A stretch of 64,000 bases of DNA from NCBI GenBank assembly GCA_949358305.1, contig OX442314.1, forward strand, positions 61,699,369 to 61,763,368, in the 5' to 3' direction. This stretch comes from Strigamia acuminata (taxonomy: Eukaryota; Arthropoda; Chilopoda; Geophilomorpha; Linotaeniidae). Below, piece after piece: positions 23,302 through 33,487 of the stretch (positions are counted from its first letter, which is position 1; each line of letters starts with the position of its first letter). Made by a program: the position numbers and the translations under genes. The notes under the pieces were generated by a model. The model did no database searches. It had not been told where the DNA came from and saw only the letters and a list, made by a program, of their open reading frames with translations.

Positions 23302-23352
23302 TATTGTTAACTTAGGCCAAGTTTCGAAACTGCTAGGGGATCAGTTTAACAG

Positions 23353-23866
23353 AATTTGAAATGCAATATGATATTTGCGGATTAATTGTAGATTCCCTGA
23401 ATAACAATATTCGATCTCAAATTGTTGTGTAGATTGTGAGAAATAAAGAGCATGACTTGTTGGTTCAAAACTTCTTCAAGACTAATTTTATTCTATTCAG
23501 AACAGTGGTAATTAAAAATACAAAGAAACAAATGACAAATACTCCATGCTACAGGGTGAAGCACACGGAGAAAATATGACGAGTTCCAAAGGGGAACGCC
23601 AGATAATTGCTAACACATAGAAAGACGAGTTGATTCTCAGAAAAAGATAAAAAGGTCAAGTTGAAAAATAGCCACTTCAAATTAAATAAAATACAACTTT
23701 AAAAGAATTAAATAAAACACAGTCAAATTCAATGATATATCAAATATCGGACTATTTCAAACAATGAACAAATAATGAATAAATTTTAATAATAATACAC
23801 GTGTAAAAGCGTGTCGGTTTTCACACAGAGGCCATAATAAACTACAACTGCACCAAACCAATTTCA
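23353..23866. mobile_element. Insertion of about 510 bp in copia B RT, type uncertain
   Basis: The RT text breaks after ...KLLG (about 23345) and resumes at ATTAGCTACAGCGTATGC (YIDKLATAYAVV register) near 23866. The intervening AT-rich DNA has AATAAA-type signals on both strands. Its right edge reads GTTTTCACA, the inverse of the start of the solo LTR at 15856, hinting at a related LTR in minus orientation. I could not find a matching TSD. Confidence 0.45.
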
Positions 23867-24654
23867 TAGATAAATTAGCTACAGCGTATGCCGTTGTCCC
23901 AAACAATTTGATTAAAGTGCCGATAACGGTTGGTACCACATTATTAGAATGTAAGGATTACGAATTGGACAATGAATTTCCCTACAGAAACCTCGTGGGT
24001 AGTCTCATGTTTTTGGCATCGCGCACCCGTCCAGACATCATGTACTCTGTTATTTACATGTCGCAGTTCAACACGCGCCATTCACTAAAACATGTGAAAT
24101 CACTGTTCCAAATACTGCAATATGTGGTTAACACAAAGGAATATTGCATTGATTTAAGCAATTGCAAAAGTGAGGAGTTGTACTCCTATAGTGATGCATC
24201 TTGGGCGACGGATTTGGTTGGATGCAAAAGTTTTGGTGGATATATCATGTGTCTGGGCGGAGGCTTTATTGGATGGGGTTGCAAGAAGCAATCAGTTGTC
24301 GCTTGCAGCTCTATGGAGTCGGAATATGTTGCGTTATCTCATGCAGTGCGAGAAGTATACTGGGTGGGAACATTGTTTGAGAACTGTCTTTTATTTGACA
24401 GAGTTAACACGCCTATTATATATTCAGATTCCTTGTCGTCAATCCAATTCGCCACGAATGATATAGAAAATACGAAGACAAAACACATTCGTATTAGGTA
24501 CTTTTTTCTTCGCGACTGGTTTGAGAAGGGCTATTTTAAATTGTCCAAGGTCCCAGGCCAGTGGAATGTGGCTGATATTTTCACTAAGTGGATATCTGGT
24601 GAAAAGATCAAGTCATTATGTGGAAAGGTATTTAGTGTGTTAACCCAAAAGTGA
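23867..24654 (+). pseudogene. Copia B RT tail and RNase H
   Basis: Open frame to a TGA at 24652-24654. It reads FPYRNLVGSLMFLASRTRPDI, then RNase H with SYSDASWATD (catalytic Asp), SSMESEYVAL (Glu), YSDSLSSI (Asp), KHIRIRYFFLRDW and ADIFTKW. This is the intact C-terminal end of the copia polyprotein. Confidence 0.85.
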
Positions 24655-24848
24655 CCGTCTAATACGAGCCATGGCATTGTGTCATGGCATGGATTTGATA
24701 TGCAGGAGCCTGTGTGTCTGGCCATGCTGCAGAATCCATATAGATCGCGGCCGGCACAGGTAACCTTGTGAAGCGTTTGTACCTGCCCTGACACGATGCC
24801 AGTTTTGTTGTAATCAACTGATAAACAACTTTGATTTAAAGGGGCGCT
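24655..24848 (+). other. Copia B 3' untranslated segment with polypurine tract
   Basis: Between the RNase H stop and the 3' LTR. It ends in TTTAAAGGGGCGCT immediately before TGTCAAC, the expected polypurine primer for plus-strand DNA synthesis. Confidence 0.6.
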
Positions 24849-25082
24849 TGTCAACATTTAGTAAATAAAGAGTTGTTCATTAGTTGAAATGTCGTGCATT
24901 AACAATGTGAAAAATAACCATTGTTATATCTAATTGTCATATTTTATGTGCAGTGTGGAAAATAGTTTGATTTACTGTTGATATGATTACAGAAAACTTT
25001 TGTTTATTTTTTATCTTAAGAGCTTGGGCAATTGTTGTATTTATTTGTGTGCCCCATATAAATGTATTAATTTATTTGATTC
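24849..25082 (+). repeat. Copia B 3' LTR, truncated
   Basis: The first 234 bp match 6200-6433 with few differences and stop at TTTATTTGATTC, where composite minisatellite (GAGGCTCGGGGCTCC) takes over. The remaining LTR is missing. Confidence 0.85.
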
Positions 25083-25271
25083 GAGGCTCGGGGCTCCAAA
25101 ATAAAAACCCACAAAATTCCACAAGAATCTACAAAATCCACAAAAATCCACAAAAATCCACAAAAATCTACAAAAATTCACAAAAATCTACAAAAATTCA
25201 CAGGAAACCACAAAAATCCACAAGCACAAGTCAAGAAGACGTTAAGCACAGGGCTCGGGGCTCGGGGCTTC
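25083..25271. repeat. Composite minisatellite, right-hand remnant
   Basis: Half of one unit of the array seen at 5266-6199: GGCTCGGGGCTCC, CCAAAATAAAAACCCAC, AAAATCCAC steps, ACAAGCACAAGTCAAGAAG and GGGCTCGGGG. It lies between the truncated LTR of copia B and copia E. Confidence 0.8.
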
Positions 25272-25789
25272 CATTAATTCGCATTCCACGAAAGTATGTG
25301 GCGAATCCGCTTTAGATAGTTTTATATCCTTGGCTATAGGAAGTGTTCTAAGTTTGTAATCATAATGGGCAAATCTTTTTATCACCTTATCAATGTTAGA
25401 TTGCTGATGTATATATAAGTTTCTTTCATCATATAAAATAATTTCTTCGTCAGTCCCATAATAACAATGTCGAATTTGGTCTTAATCAATTCCAGAACTT
25501 CAGTTGCATGCATCAAAGTTTTTCCAAATACGACTAAATCGAAAGAAATGCTGTATTCTTATAGCGGTAAACACAGTAGCACCAATTCACACGAGATAAT
25601 CCTAGGCTCATCTAATTCATCATTCCATTCACGACCTGATTGATGCAAACAGTAAATTGCCCGTAATAACCTGCATACAAAGTTCTTCTTTGATGAATTC
25701 ACAAAACCTTTTGGTTGCTTCATGTATACAGTCTTATGTAACTTTGCATATAAATATGCGCAAGGAACATCTGCTTGCACGTGTGTCCA
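25272..25789 (-). pseudogene. Copia element E reverse transcriptase, decayed
   Basis: The minus strand reads QADVPCAYLYAKLHKTVYMKQPKGF and LLRAIYCLHQSGREW (25600-25780), then, through several stops, ERNLYIHQQSNIDKVIKRFAHYDYKLRTLPIAKD near 25300-25440. These match the RT blocks of copia A. The YxDD site is not readable. Confidence 0.7.
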
Positions 25790-26659
25790 TTAGAGTATTC
25801 CAACAAGAAGGATGAACAAGAAACGTGTAATTGAGAAATTCACTACTGGCGAGAATACTTTGTCATACAAATCTCCATACACTTGGCTAAAACCTTGGGC
25901 GACGAGCCTCGCTTTGTAACGCACAACTTCTTCTTTAGCCGCGTAGATCCAACGACATCCTAATACTTTTGTATCTGGAGGTTGCTCAACTAATTCCCAA
26001 ACTTCATGTTCTTTCATCGTTTTGATCTCGTCACTCATGGCTTCATACCATTCTTTACGCTGTAAGGATGACTCTGCTTCCTCGAATTTAGCTGGAATAA
26101 TTATTTCAACATTGTTGATTTCTGGATCATCTATTTGGGAAATATTGCTTGCTCCAGCCATCTCAGTACTCTCTTGTAAACATTCTTGCCCGAAATAAAT
26201 GTTATGTTCTTGACAGTATCTTTTAACTTCCGGTATAGACCTTAGCTTTGGTTTATCCTGGCCTTTGATTCTATATTCGTAGTCATTCTGTTTTCTACCA
26301 GGCCTAGGAATTGCTCTCCAAATCCAAATAATTTTATCATCTATTAAATCTTCTTGAACTTTGTCATTTTCCAAATCTTCTTGGATTTCGTCATCTTTCA
26401 AATCTTCTTGGATTCTGTCACCTTTTAAATCTTCTTGGAGTCTGTCATCTTTCAAATCTTCTAGAATCTTATCATCTTTTGGATCTTCTTGAGTTTCTTT
26501 TAATGGTTGTGGTTGTACTTCTTGTTTCGCTGGAAGTACTAAAGGCCTCCTTACAGGTCCATCATCGTCATCATAATCTTCCAGTATGTTAATTCCAATA
26601 GTTTTTGGATTAGGGCCCAGTACCTCTTCCACCCCAATAATATCTTCAACAAATTTCAC
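25790..26659 (-). pseudogene. Copia E integrase-RT linker and start of RT
   Basis: 289 residues. An acidic linker with a tandem repeat of about ten residues (variants of DDKIQEDLK, residues 55-110), then GQDKPKLRSIPEVKRYCQEHNI, and the RT start (CRWIYAAKEEVVRYKARLVAQGFSQVYGDLYDKVFSPVVNFSITRF). Closely related to copia A. The internal repeat of the linker is absent from A. Confidence 0.75.
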
Positions 26660-26939
26660 ATTATTTGATTCAACAACCTTATTAAGTTCCGGTACTCAAA
26701 TCCTGTACCCTTTAGTAATGCGAGAGTATCCCAACATTATTCCACGTAAAGATTTATTATCCAATTTTCCTCTTATTATAACTCCCACATATGCTAGACA
26801 ACCAAATCTTCTTAAATGTTGTAAAGATGGCTTCCTTCCGTAACATTTTTCCATCGGTGTCTTGTTCCATTTGAGTTTTATGACTCTGTTTCGTAAATAA
26901 TTGAAGGTGAGCATTAAATCCACCACGATTAATTGGTTG
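26660..26939 (-). pseudogene. Copia E integrase C-terminal piece fused to gag by deletion
   Basis: Reads LTFNYLRNRVIKLKWNKTPMEKCYGRKPSLQHLRRFGCLAYV through LRGIMLGYSRITKGYRI, the tail of the copia integrase. It directly abuts gag text (NRGGFN) near 26935. Zinc knuckle, protease, pre-integrase and the integrase catalytic core are all missing, so about 1.5-2 kb was deleted. Confidence 0.72.
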
Positions 26940-28399
26940 ATTTCTATCTTGTTGTGATGATTGTTGTTGTTGGCGTTCATCCTGGCTTGATCTCTGTAGT
27001 ACATCTTTGCGTTGTTGCAAATTCGGTTTATTGCGATAAAATCCTGCACGACCTCGTTGAAAATTCGCCGTCAACGCTCCTGTGATGACTTGTAATCCAG
27101 AATCACGTTTTTGTTGTGACAATCTGCCTTCCTCCGCTAAATGTTCCTTCTCTACTTTGTCCAGAGTAAAATCTGCATCCTTCCATCGGTATATGGCTTG
27201 TACAACCGACTGATATTCCTGCGGAAGATAACGAATTAATTGAAATGCCTGATACAAATCTGCTAGTGTGTGTTTTATGTCTGCAAGTTTCTTTGCTGCA
27301 TTGCGAATTTTAGCCGAAAATACACCCAATGATTCGACAGTTGGATTAAACTTGAGACTAAAGAAGGTGTCTAATAATTGTATGATTCGGGCCCTAGAAA
27401 CTGGTTCAAAATTGTCTTTCAACATCTTCCATGCTTTACTTGCATCTTCAGTTGAACTAAGAAGAGTTTGATATTGTTCTTCTATTCCATAAAAGATCAT
27501 TGAGAATGCACGTCCCTTATGCTGGTGACACACTACGCGTTTTGCGACGCGATTCGCGCCGCAACCACGTGACAGGCGATAGCATCGCTAGGCGAATCGC
27601 CCAGCTATTTCGCCAGGCATGACACACTAGGCGCAATGCGATGCGAGCGAATTAAAATAGCTGACAACTGCTGATTTTAGGAACACATTGTTGTTAAAAA
27701 AAATGGAAGACGACGAATTATTGGCTATCTCCAGCTTCTTATTTTTATCGAAATCTGCGGAAAGGATTATCTAATTCCAGATGTTATTTAGCAGTATATA
27801 TTAAGCCTAATGTTAGGCCTAATAATGCTAAAATAAAGAAAATAAACAACAATAAACTCATTATTGGAAGTAATTCACAGCGTATTACCAAACTGTTTTT
27901 ATTTGTTTACCTTATTTTTAGCATTATTAGGCCTAATATTAGGCTTAATAATGCCAATGCAAAATGTGGGAAACATGAAGGCAACGTTTTTATTTTTAAA
28001 AAAAACCGGAATTGTTTTTATTTTGATTACAGCCAATCAGGTGAGACCTGGTCTCACCGGATTGGCTGCGATCGAAATCGCCGACCGAAATAGTACATGG
28101 TGCATGTACTATCAAAATCCCCCCGCAAAAGTACTGCCACGCGATTAAAACCGGATGTGACGTCATTTTTCATGACGTCGCGAATCGCGTCGCAAAACGC
28201 CTAGTGTGTCACCAGCATTACGCATGGTGTAATCAGATTTTTCCTTCCATGTAGCAGTTGCTTCAATTGCTGGTTCTGTGCTCGCTGTGAAACCCCAGCA
28301 ACCATGATGCATCAAAAGTACTTTCATTTGTTTCTGTCATGTGTCATAGTTGTGCCTAATCAAAAGTGTCAATTTGCCTTCCAATTTGGTCATATCCAT
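26940..28399 (-). pseudogene. Copia E Gag, interrupted by a MITE
   Basis: ATG at 28399 (MDMTKLEGKLTLL), a TGA replacing the Trp codon of the YDxWK motif, then HHGCWGFT and SDYTMR down to 28221. It resumes at 27516 as KGRAFSMIFYGIEEQYQTLL and continues through VSRARIIQLLDTFFSLKFN to a Gln/Asn/Arg-rich end. The gap 27520-28217 is a separate element. The order and wording track copia A gag closely. Confidence 0.75.
27520..28217. mobile_element. Harbinger-like MITE (698 bp) in copia E gag
   Basis: Ends are inverted repeats: TGCTGGTGACACACTA at left, TAGTGTGTCACCAGCA at right, continuing into GCGTTTTGCGACGCGATTCGCG on both sides. It is flanked by the 3-bp duplication TTA (27517-27519 and 28218-28220), the hallmark of the PIF/Harbinger superfamily. 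No transposase. The interior holds the palindromes TATTAGGCCTAATA and GGTGAGACCTGGTCTCACC. Removing it restores the gag sequence. Confidence 0.8.
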
Positions 28400-28555
28400 G
28401 ATAATGTTGTTGTACACAATACACTGAAATAAAAACTGTATGTGCAATTAAATTAGAAATTTCCTAAACAAATTCTAAACAACACTAAACTAATTACTAA
28501 GCCAATTAATAGTTGCATGAAAATACCCGAACACAACACTAAGCTCATGGGTGAC
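28400..28555. other. Copia E leader; no gene seen
   Basis: AT-rich sequence upstream of copia E gag. Short matches (ACACTAAACTAA) to the copia A leader near 4430 support common descent. No LTR boundary could be fixed. Confidence 0.4.
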
Positions 28556-29228
28556 CAATCCGAGCCATCAATCCGTGGGTCGGATTGATCCGTGTCCGCG
28601 GATTGATCCGAGCGATCCGCCATTTAAAAAAAAAAAAATTTAACGTGTTTTTTTTTCGAATAACAACGGAATTACAACTGTTTACAATACAATTAGCAAT
28701 AAGTTATTGTTAATTGTACTGTAAACACTTGTAATTCCGTTATTATTCGGAAAAAAACAATCAAATTGTCGGGCGTTAGCTGTCGATTGTCGGGCGGACG
28801 TTTTTGGCTCTCGCGCCCGTCAACCGTCGATTGTCGGGCGAACGTTTTTGGCTCTCGCGCCCGTCGTTTAATGTTTAATGTCATTTTATTTGATGATTAG
28901 GTTTGATGATTTTATAATTTGTAAATAAAATAATGTTATGTAATTTAAAAAACTGTTATTTACGCCAATCGACGGGCGCGAGAGCCAAAAACGTCCGCCC
29001 GCCAATCGACGGTTGACGCCTGACGGGCGCGATAGCCGAAAACGTCCGGACGACAATCGACAGCTAACGCCCGACAATCAACGGCTGACGCCCGATAATC
29101 GACGGCCGCGACATTCGACATTAGGGCGTCGGACCCCGTTTTTCATCGGGTATCGACGAAAAAATCTGCGGATTGATCCGCAATCCGCGGATTGATTGCG
29201 GATCGGATCGGATCGGATCGGATTGGCT
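28556..29228. repeat. Palindrome-rich tract with CCAATCCG ends
   Basis: The outer ends are inverted (CCAATCCGAGCC at 28558 and GGATCGGATTGG near 29225). Inside are a large imperfect palindrome around 28660-28750 (ACGGAATTACAA... to ...TTGTAATTCCGT) and an inverted pair of GC-rich blocks (CGATTGTCGGGCG with GGCTCTCGCGCCCG at 28780-28866; their complements at 28965-29060). No coding sequence. A non-autonomous TIR element is likely; no clear TSD was found. Confidence 0.6.
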
Positions 29229-29233
29229 GATCT

Positions 29234-29786
29234 TGTAGGTTTGGTAGCAGAGGAAAAATCAAAACTGCTCGAAAATATCGAGAAAATGACTAAAAAACGA
29301 CGTTTGGGTTGCTAATGGCGGCGCACTTCACGTACGCGCTTGCGACGTGACTATAGACGATATTAAACGACGAACGGCCGTGCCAAAGCACTTATATGCC
29401 GTGAGAATTAACCAAATACATTGTATAAAACAATAAAAAGGAATATTTAATAATACTTAGCAATTTGCAATCCATTTGTTGGAGAAAACAAGATGTGGGC
29501 ACAGTGTCATGGTCGTGGCCATCTTGGATGCATAAAAGAATACAGTAACGACACCTAGTGTCGTGAAATGGCGTTATGGAATTGGAAATTCCATAAAGCT
29601 TAACAAAAGGTTAAAGACAGCATGATACTTCATGTTATAGTGTAATAAATACACATAAATATCCGAAAAGAATAAACAATATGGAATATAAACAAATATG
29701 GTGAAATACATCGAGATAAAGGAAATAAGGAGTCGGAATGTGATTCTATATCACATCGATATATCTGGCGGTCCTATAGACCAACA
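29234..29786 (-). repeat. Copia D 3' LTR
   Basis: 553 bp. Plus-strand ends TGTAGGTTTGG and ATAGACCAACA. It includes the TGGTAGCAGAGG motif near its left edge, as does the other LTR. The TSD GATCT precedes it. Confidence 0.92.
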
Positions 29787-29989
29787 ATTCCCCCTTTCGA
29801 TGGAAATAGAATCAGGGAAAATGAAAAACACAGTTACTGGAATTGCAGTATATAATCGAAAATAAACAATAAAGTCGAATCGCCGAGCCGGGTACTGTTA
29901 TTAAAAACGCCACGTAGGCCCGAATATTCCCGCAGAAACTTGGCGATCCTCAAAGTCGGGTAAATAACAAAAGAATGTCACGATAAAGT

Positions 29990-32900
29990 CTAAAGTCGGA
30001 ACACACGGGAGATCAACGACTGAAGACGCTCTGAGCTGAGCCACTTAGTGAAGATGTCCGCGACGTTGTGCTCGCTGGACACTTTTCGGAGATCAAAACA
30101 GCCTGCCGTATACCATTCCCTAAGCCAGTGATACTTGACGCGGATATGCTTCGTCTTCGAGTTTTCCACGTCGTTGGATGTGAATTGTATGCTGGCTAGG
30201 GCATCGGAGTAAATAATCGGACGAGACAGGCGGTTTAGAATCGAGAATTCGGTGAAGATGTTATCGAGCCAAAAGGTTTCCTTCACGCATTCAACTAGGG
30301 CGATGAACTCCGCTTCCATAGTTGAACACGCGACAGTCGATTGTTTCCGGCACGACCAGCCAATTGGCACATTCCCGATATATGTTATGAAGCCGCCGAA
30401 ACTTAAAGATGTCGCCAGGTCGCTAGCCCACGAGGCATCCACATAAGCCCATAACTGACTCGATACACAGTTGGAAAGTTCGATGCAATAGTCCGAAGTA
30501 TTGGCTACATATTGGAGAACTTGCAGAAGGGCACGGATGTGGGTGTTATCGTAGCATGTGTTAAATTGAGAAAGCGAGATGACGGAAAATAAGATGTCGG
30601 GGCGCGTTCGTGTTGCCAGAAAGAGCAGTGACTTGATGAGTGAGCGGTAGGGAAAATCGATCAGGTTTTCTGTCGATGCTCGAACTAATGTGGTTCCGGG
30701 TGTCACTGGCACTTTAACGAGTCGATTGGTCGATGTCCCGTACTTCTGAATGAGTTTAGCGATGTACGCACGTTGAGAGATATAAGTGCGTCCCATCTCG
30801 CGGATAAACTCAACACCTAACAGTTTGGTAATTGGGCCGAGGTTGACTATGTCGAATTTCGAAGTGATAAGTCGAATAATCCGGTCCAAAACACTGTCGG
30901 CTGCGTAGAAAAGTACAATATCATCGACGTAAACTAGCATAACTGCACAATTGCCATAGATGTAAACGCAATTGCATGCAGGCATTTTTCGGAATCCGAG
31001 GGCTCGAAGTGCTTCATCCAGTTTCAAATACCATTGTCGACCTGACTGGTGGAGTCCGTAAAGAGATTTCACGAGTAACCAAACGTTGTCGGGGTGATTA
31101 CAGGTGGCACCTGCCGGGATGCGCATGTAGACCTTGTGCTCCAGGTCCCCGTACAGGTATGCAGACTTGACGTCGAGGTGTGCGTCTTTCCATCCTCGTA
31201 GCACTACCAAAAGGCAAAAGAATAGACGAATGAGGACGAAATTCACCACTGGACTAAAGACTTCGTCGTAATCGATTCCGAAGGTTTGGCGAAAGCCTTG
31301 GGCGACAAGTCGAGCACGATATCGAGTAATCTTGCCAGTCGCGTCTGATTTGAGTTTAAAAATCCACTTACAGCCCAGGATTGTCGTATCGGGCGGTTTC
31401 GGCACTTCGACATAAATTTCCCGCTCTTTGAAAGTTCCTAACTCTTCACCGATGGCTTCACGCCATTTTGGAGCGTCGTCGAATTTGGGGATTTCCGCAT
31501 ACGATGACGGTTCGGTGCGACAGAGATGAGCGGCATGTCGAGCTGGAGGAATCAATGGTAGTGTATGCTCAATATTGCCGAAAAAGAATAACTCGGGGTC
31601 GTAAGGAAGATTGTTCATGACACAGAATTCTTCGACGTCTCTGCGAGATCGAAGTCGAAGGCCGGGTTCCGGAAAATAATAGACGTCGATGTTTATCGAA
31701 CCTGGCTGTTGATCTTTTCGCAGATGTTCTTCGCGAATCCATCTACGGAATACTGTATTTCCGCCGACATAACGCCAATAGAACGATGTCTTGCCGGCAG
31801 AAGGAGCTGCAACATGTGTTGCGCCAGGAGGCAATGGAGACATTTGCCCCTGATCGAAGATTGGCATTGTATGCTGTAAGATATTCGGGCCGGCTTTCCT
31901 GCGTAACGTGATGAAACGATTTGGGGAAGTCGGTGGTGAAAGGCCGGGAGAACTGGCATTGGACGTTTCCGGTGACACATGTGCAGACTGATTCGGTTGC
32001 AATTCTTCCGCGTCCGGTTGAACCGCAAATTCCTCGATCTGCTCAGCGTCATCGTCGGTGTCCTGTCCTTCGGCTATTTGTTCACGTTCCTCATTAGTAA
32101 TCGGATGTGATACGGAACCACGAGCTGGAGTTGGCAATGTCGATGCGCAAAGTTCCAATAATTGTCGTTCCGGCGTTGATGGGGGTGGAATGTGAACAAT
32201 CTGCATAGGTGGCGTCTTTGATTTGGAAGCCGACTTGGATACAGATTTTTCTTCCGATATCGAATTCTCGTCATCTGACGCTGGTTTGATCGACCAGTTT
32301 GCGTATTCGATGGTTTCGTTGAATGACACTCTTTGTTGCTCATTGTTGGGTTCGAAAAAGGATTCGTTGTTGCCATTTGGTACATTTCGAAGAAATTTGC
32401 GATACGATTGATGCTCGTCTATGCAAACATGAGCCGATTCGGTGACTTTATTATTAACTGGATTCCAAATTCTGTAGCCACGTGTTGCAACCGCGTACCC
32501 AACTAGGTATCCTTCCCATGCGCGTGGCTCAAGCTTTTTACGGCCTGGCGCTGTGTAGTGGACCCAACATTTGGATCCAATCTTTCGTAAGTGTCGCAGA
32601 GATAATGCTCGCTCACGCCAAAGTACATAAGGGACTTGATTCTTTAAACGTGAATGAGGACTTCTATTCTTGATGTAAGCGAAAGTTACCGCAAGCTCTG
32701 CCCATAGACCGGCCGGAAGTTTAGTTTCTTCATGAATCGCGCGGATGTTGTCTGCCATCGTCCTGTTAATGCGCTCGGCCGTCCCGTTCATCTGTGGGCT
32801 CGATGGGTTTGTTCGCTGTCCTTGGATCCCTTTGTCTTTCAAATAGCGCTCGAATTCATTTGACATGAATTCGCCGCCACGGTCTGTGCGAATGGCTTTG

Positions 32901-33484
32901 ATTGTTGTGTTCGCAACCCGTTCGACTCTAGCGGCAAAGTCCTTGAAGCATGCGAAAACTTGGGACTTCTGCGCCAATGGGGTAATCCAAGTGTATCTCG
33001 TGGCGTCATCTATGATTGTTAGAACAAAACGAGCTCCACCGAATGATGTTGCAGGAGCCGGTCCCCACACGTCCATATGCAGGAGGTCGAGCGCTTTTGT
33101 AGTGCTCGGGTGAAGATCCGGCTTGTGTGAAATTTTAATCGATTTTGCAAGACGGCAGTCATTGCAAGCGAGTTCCTGTTTGACTTCTCCCGGCTCCATT
33201 CCGTAAACTTGATCGTTATTCGCCAACAGGCGCATTGCATATGTGTACAAATGCCCTAACCTGCTATGCCATAGACCCGTAGCATCCTTTACGGTCGCAG
33301 GGTTGGCAATTACCTTCTTTGATGATGTAGAAGGATTGCTCGGAGGGGAAGGTATGGCAGGAGGAGCATTAGGAACTGGCGTTGTCGGAATGGATTGGAG
33401 AACGTTGGAATAGGAATGGATAGGAGGATCAGGCTGGACATTTGTGAATTTGGGAGCAGTTTGAGACTGGATAGGATTGACGAT
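29990..33484 (-). CDS. Copia D Pol: pre-integrase, integrase, RT, RNase H
   Basis: After a stop at 33485-33487 the frame is open to 29990, about 1164 codons. It has the pre-integrase finger (LWHSRLGHL...CNDCRLAKS), the integrase core with LLHMDVWGP, RTDRGGEF and QMNGTAERINRT, the linker (LRSRRDVEEFCVMNNLPYDP), RT with KWIFKL, VAQGFRQ, FSPVVNF and catalytic YVDDIVLF, and RNase H with YVDASWASD, STMEAEFIAL, YSDALASI and ADIFTKW. All catalytic acids are present, so apart from the upstream stop this Pol looks capable. Confidence 0.9.
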   Translation of the reverse strand: MVNPIQSQTAPKFTNVQPDPPIHSYSNVLQSIPTTPVPNAPPAIPSPPSNPSTSSKKVIANPATVKDATGLWHSRLGHLYTYAMRLLANNDQVYGMEPGEVKQELACNDCRLAKSIKISHKPDLHPSTTKALDLLHMDVWGPAPATSFGGARFVLTIIDDATRYTWITPLAQKSQVFACFKDFAARVERVANTTIKAIRTDRGGEFMSNEFERYLKDKGIQGQRTNPSSPQMNGTAERINRTMADNIRAIHEETKLPAGLWAELAVTFAYIKNRSPHSRLKNQVPYVLWRERALSLRHLRKIGSKCWVHYTAPGRKKLEPRAWEGYLVGYAVATRGYRIWNPVNNKVTESAHVCIDEHQSYRKFLRNVPNGNNESFFEPNNEQQRVSFNETIEYANWSIKPASDDENSISEEKSVSKSASKSKTPPMQIVHIPPPSTPERQLLELCASTLPTPARGSVSHPITNEEREQIAEGQDTDDDAEQIEEFAVQPDAEELQPNQSAHVSPETSNASSPGLSPPTSPNRFITLRRKAGPNILQHTMPIFDQGQMSPLPPGATHVAAPSAGKTSFYWRYVGGNTVFRRWIREEHLRKDQQPGSINIDVYYFPEPGLRLRSRRDVEEFCVMNNLPYDPELFFFGNIEHTLPLIPPARHAAHLCRTEPSSYAEIPKFDDAPKWREAIGEELGTFKEREIYVEVPKPPDTTILGCKWIFKLKSDATGKITRYRARLVAQGFRQTFGIDYDEVFSPVVNFVLIRLFFCLLVVLRGWKDAHLDVKSAYLYGDLEHKVYMRIPAGATCNHPDNVWLLVKSLYGLHQSGRQWYLKLDEALRALGFRKMPACNCVYIYGNCAVMLVYVDDIVLFYAADSVLDRIIRLITSKFDIVNLGPITKLLGVEFIREMGRTYISQRAYIAKLIQKYGTSTNRLVKVPVTPGTTLVRASTENLIDFPYRSLIKSLLFLATRTRPDILFSVISLSQFNTCYDNTHIRALLQVLQYVANTSDYCIELSNCVSSQLWAYVDASWASDLATSLSFGGFITYIGNVPIGWSCRKQSTVACSTMEAEFIALVECVKETFWLDNIFTEFSILNRLSRPIIYSDALASIQFTSNDVENSKTKHIRVKYHWLREWYTAGCFDLRKVSSEHNVADIFTKWLSSERLQSLISRVFRL

Positions 33485-33487
33485 TTA

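Larger units (their letters stand above)
6200..25082 (+). mobile_element. Copia element B (plus strand), split by nested elements
   Basis: The 5' LTR begins TGTCAACATTTAG at 6200 and the same sequence begins the 3' LTR at 24849, just after a purine-rich tract (AAAGGGGCGCT). Between them lie gag (7153-7271 and 19903 on), protease, integrase, RT and RNase H in Ty1/copia order on the plus strand. B2 splits gag at 7272-19897, flanked by the 5-bp duplication TGGCC. Several frameshifts and stops downstream plus an insertion of about 510 bp in RT make this copy inactive. Confidence 0.85.

Noticed and set aside
27864-28148. A 94-codon ORF inside the Harbinger-like MITE as a possible gene
   Set aside because: It is AT-rich and hydrophobic, shows no domain and runs through palindromes. 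Non-autonomous elements of this size normally have no gene.
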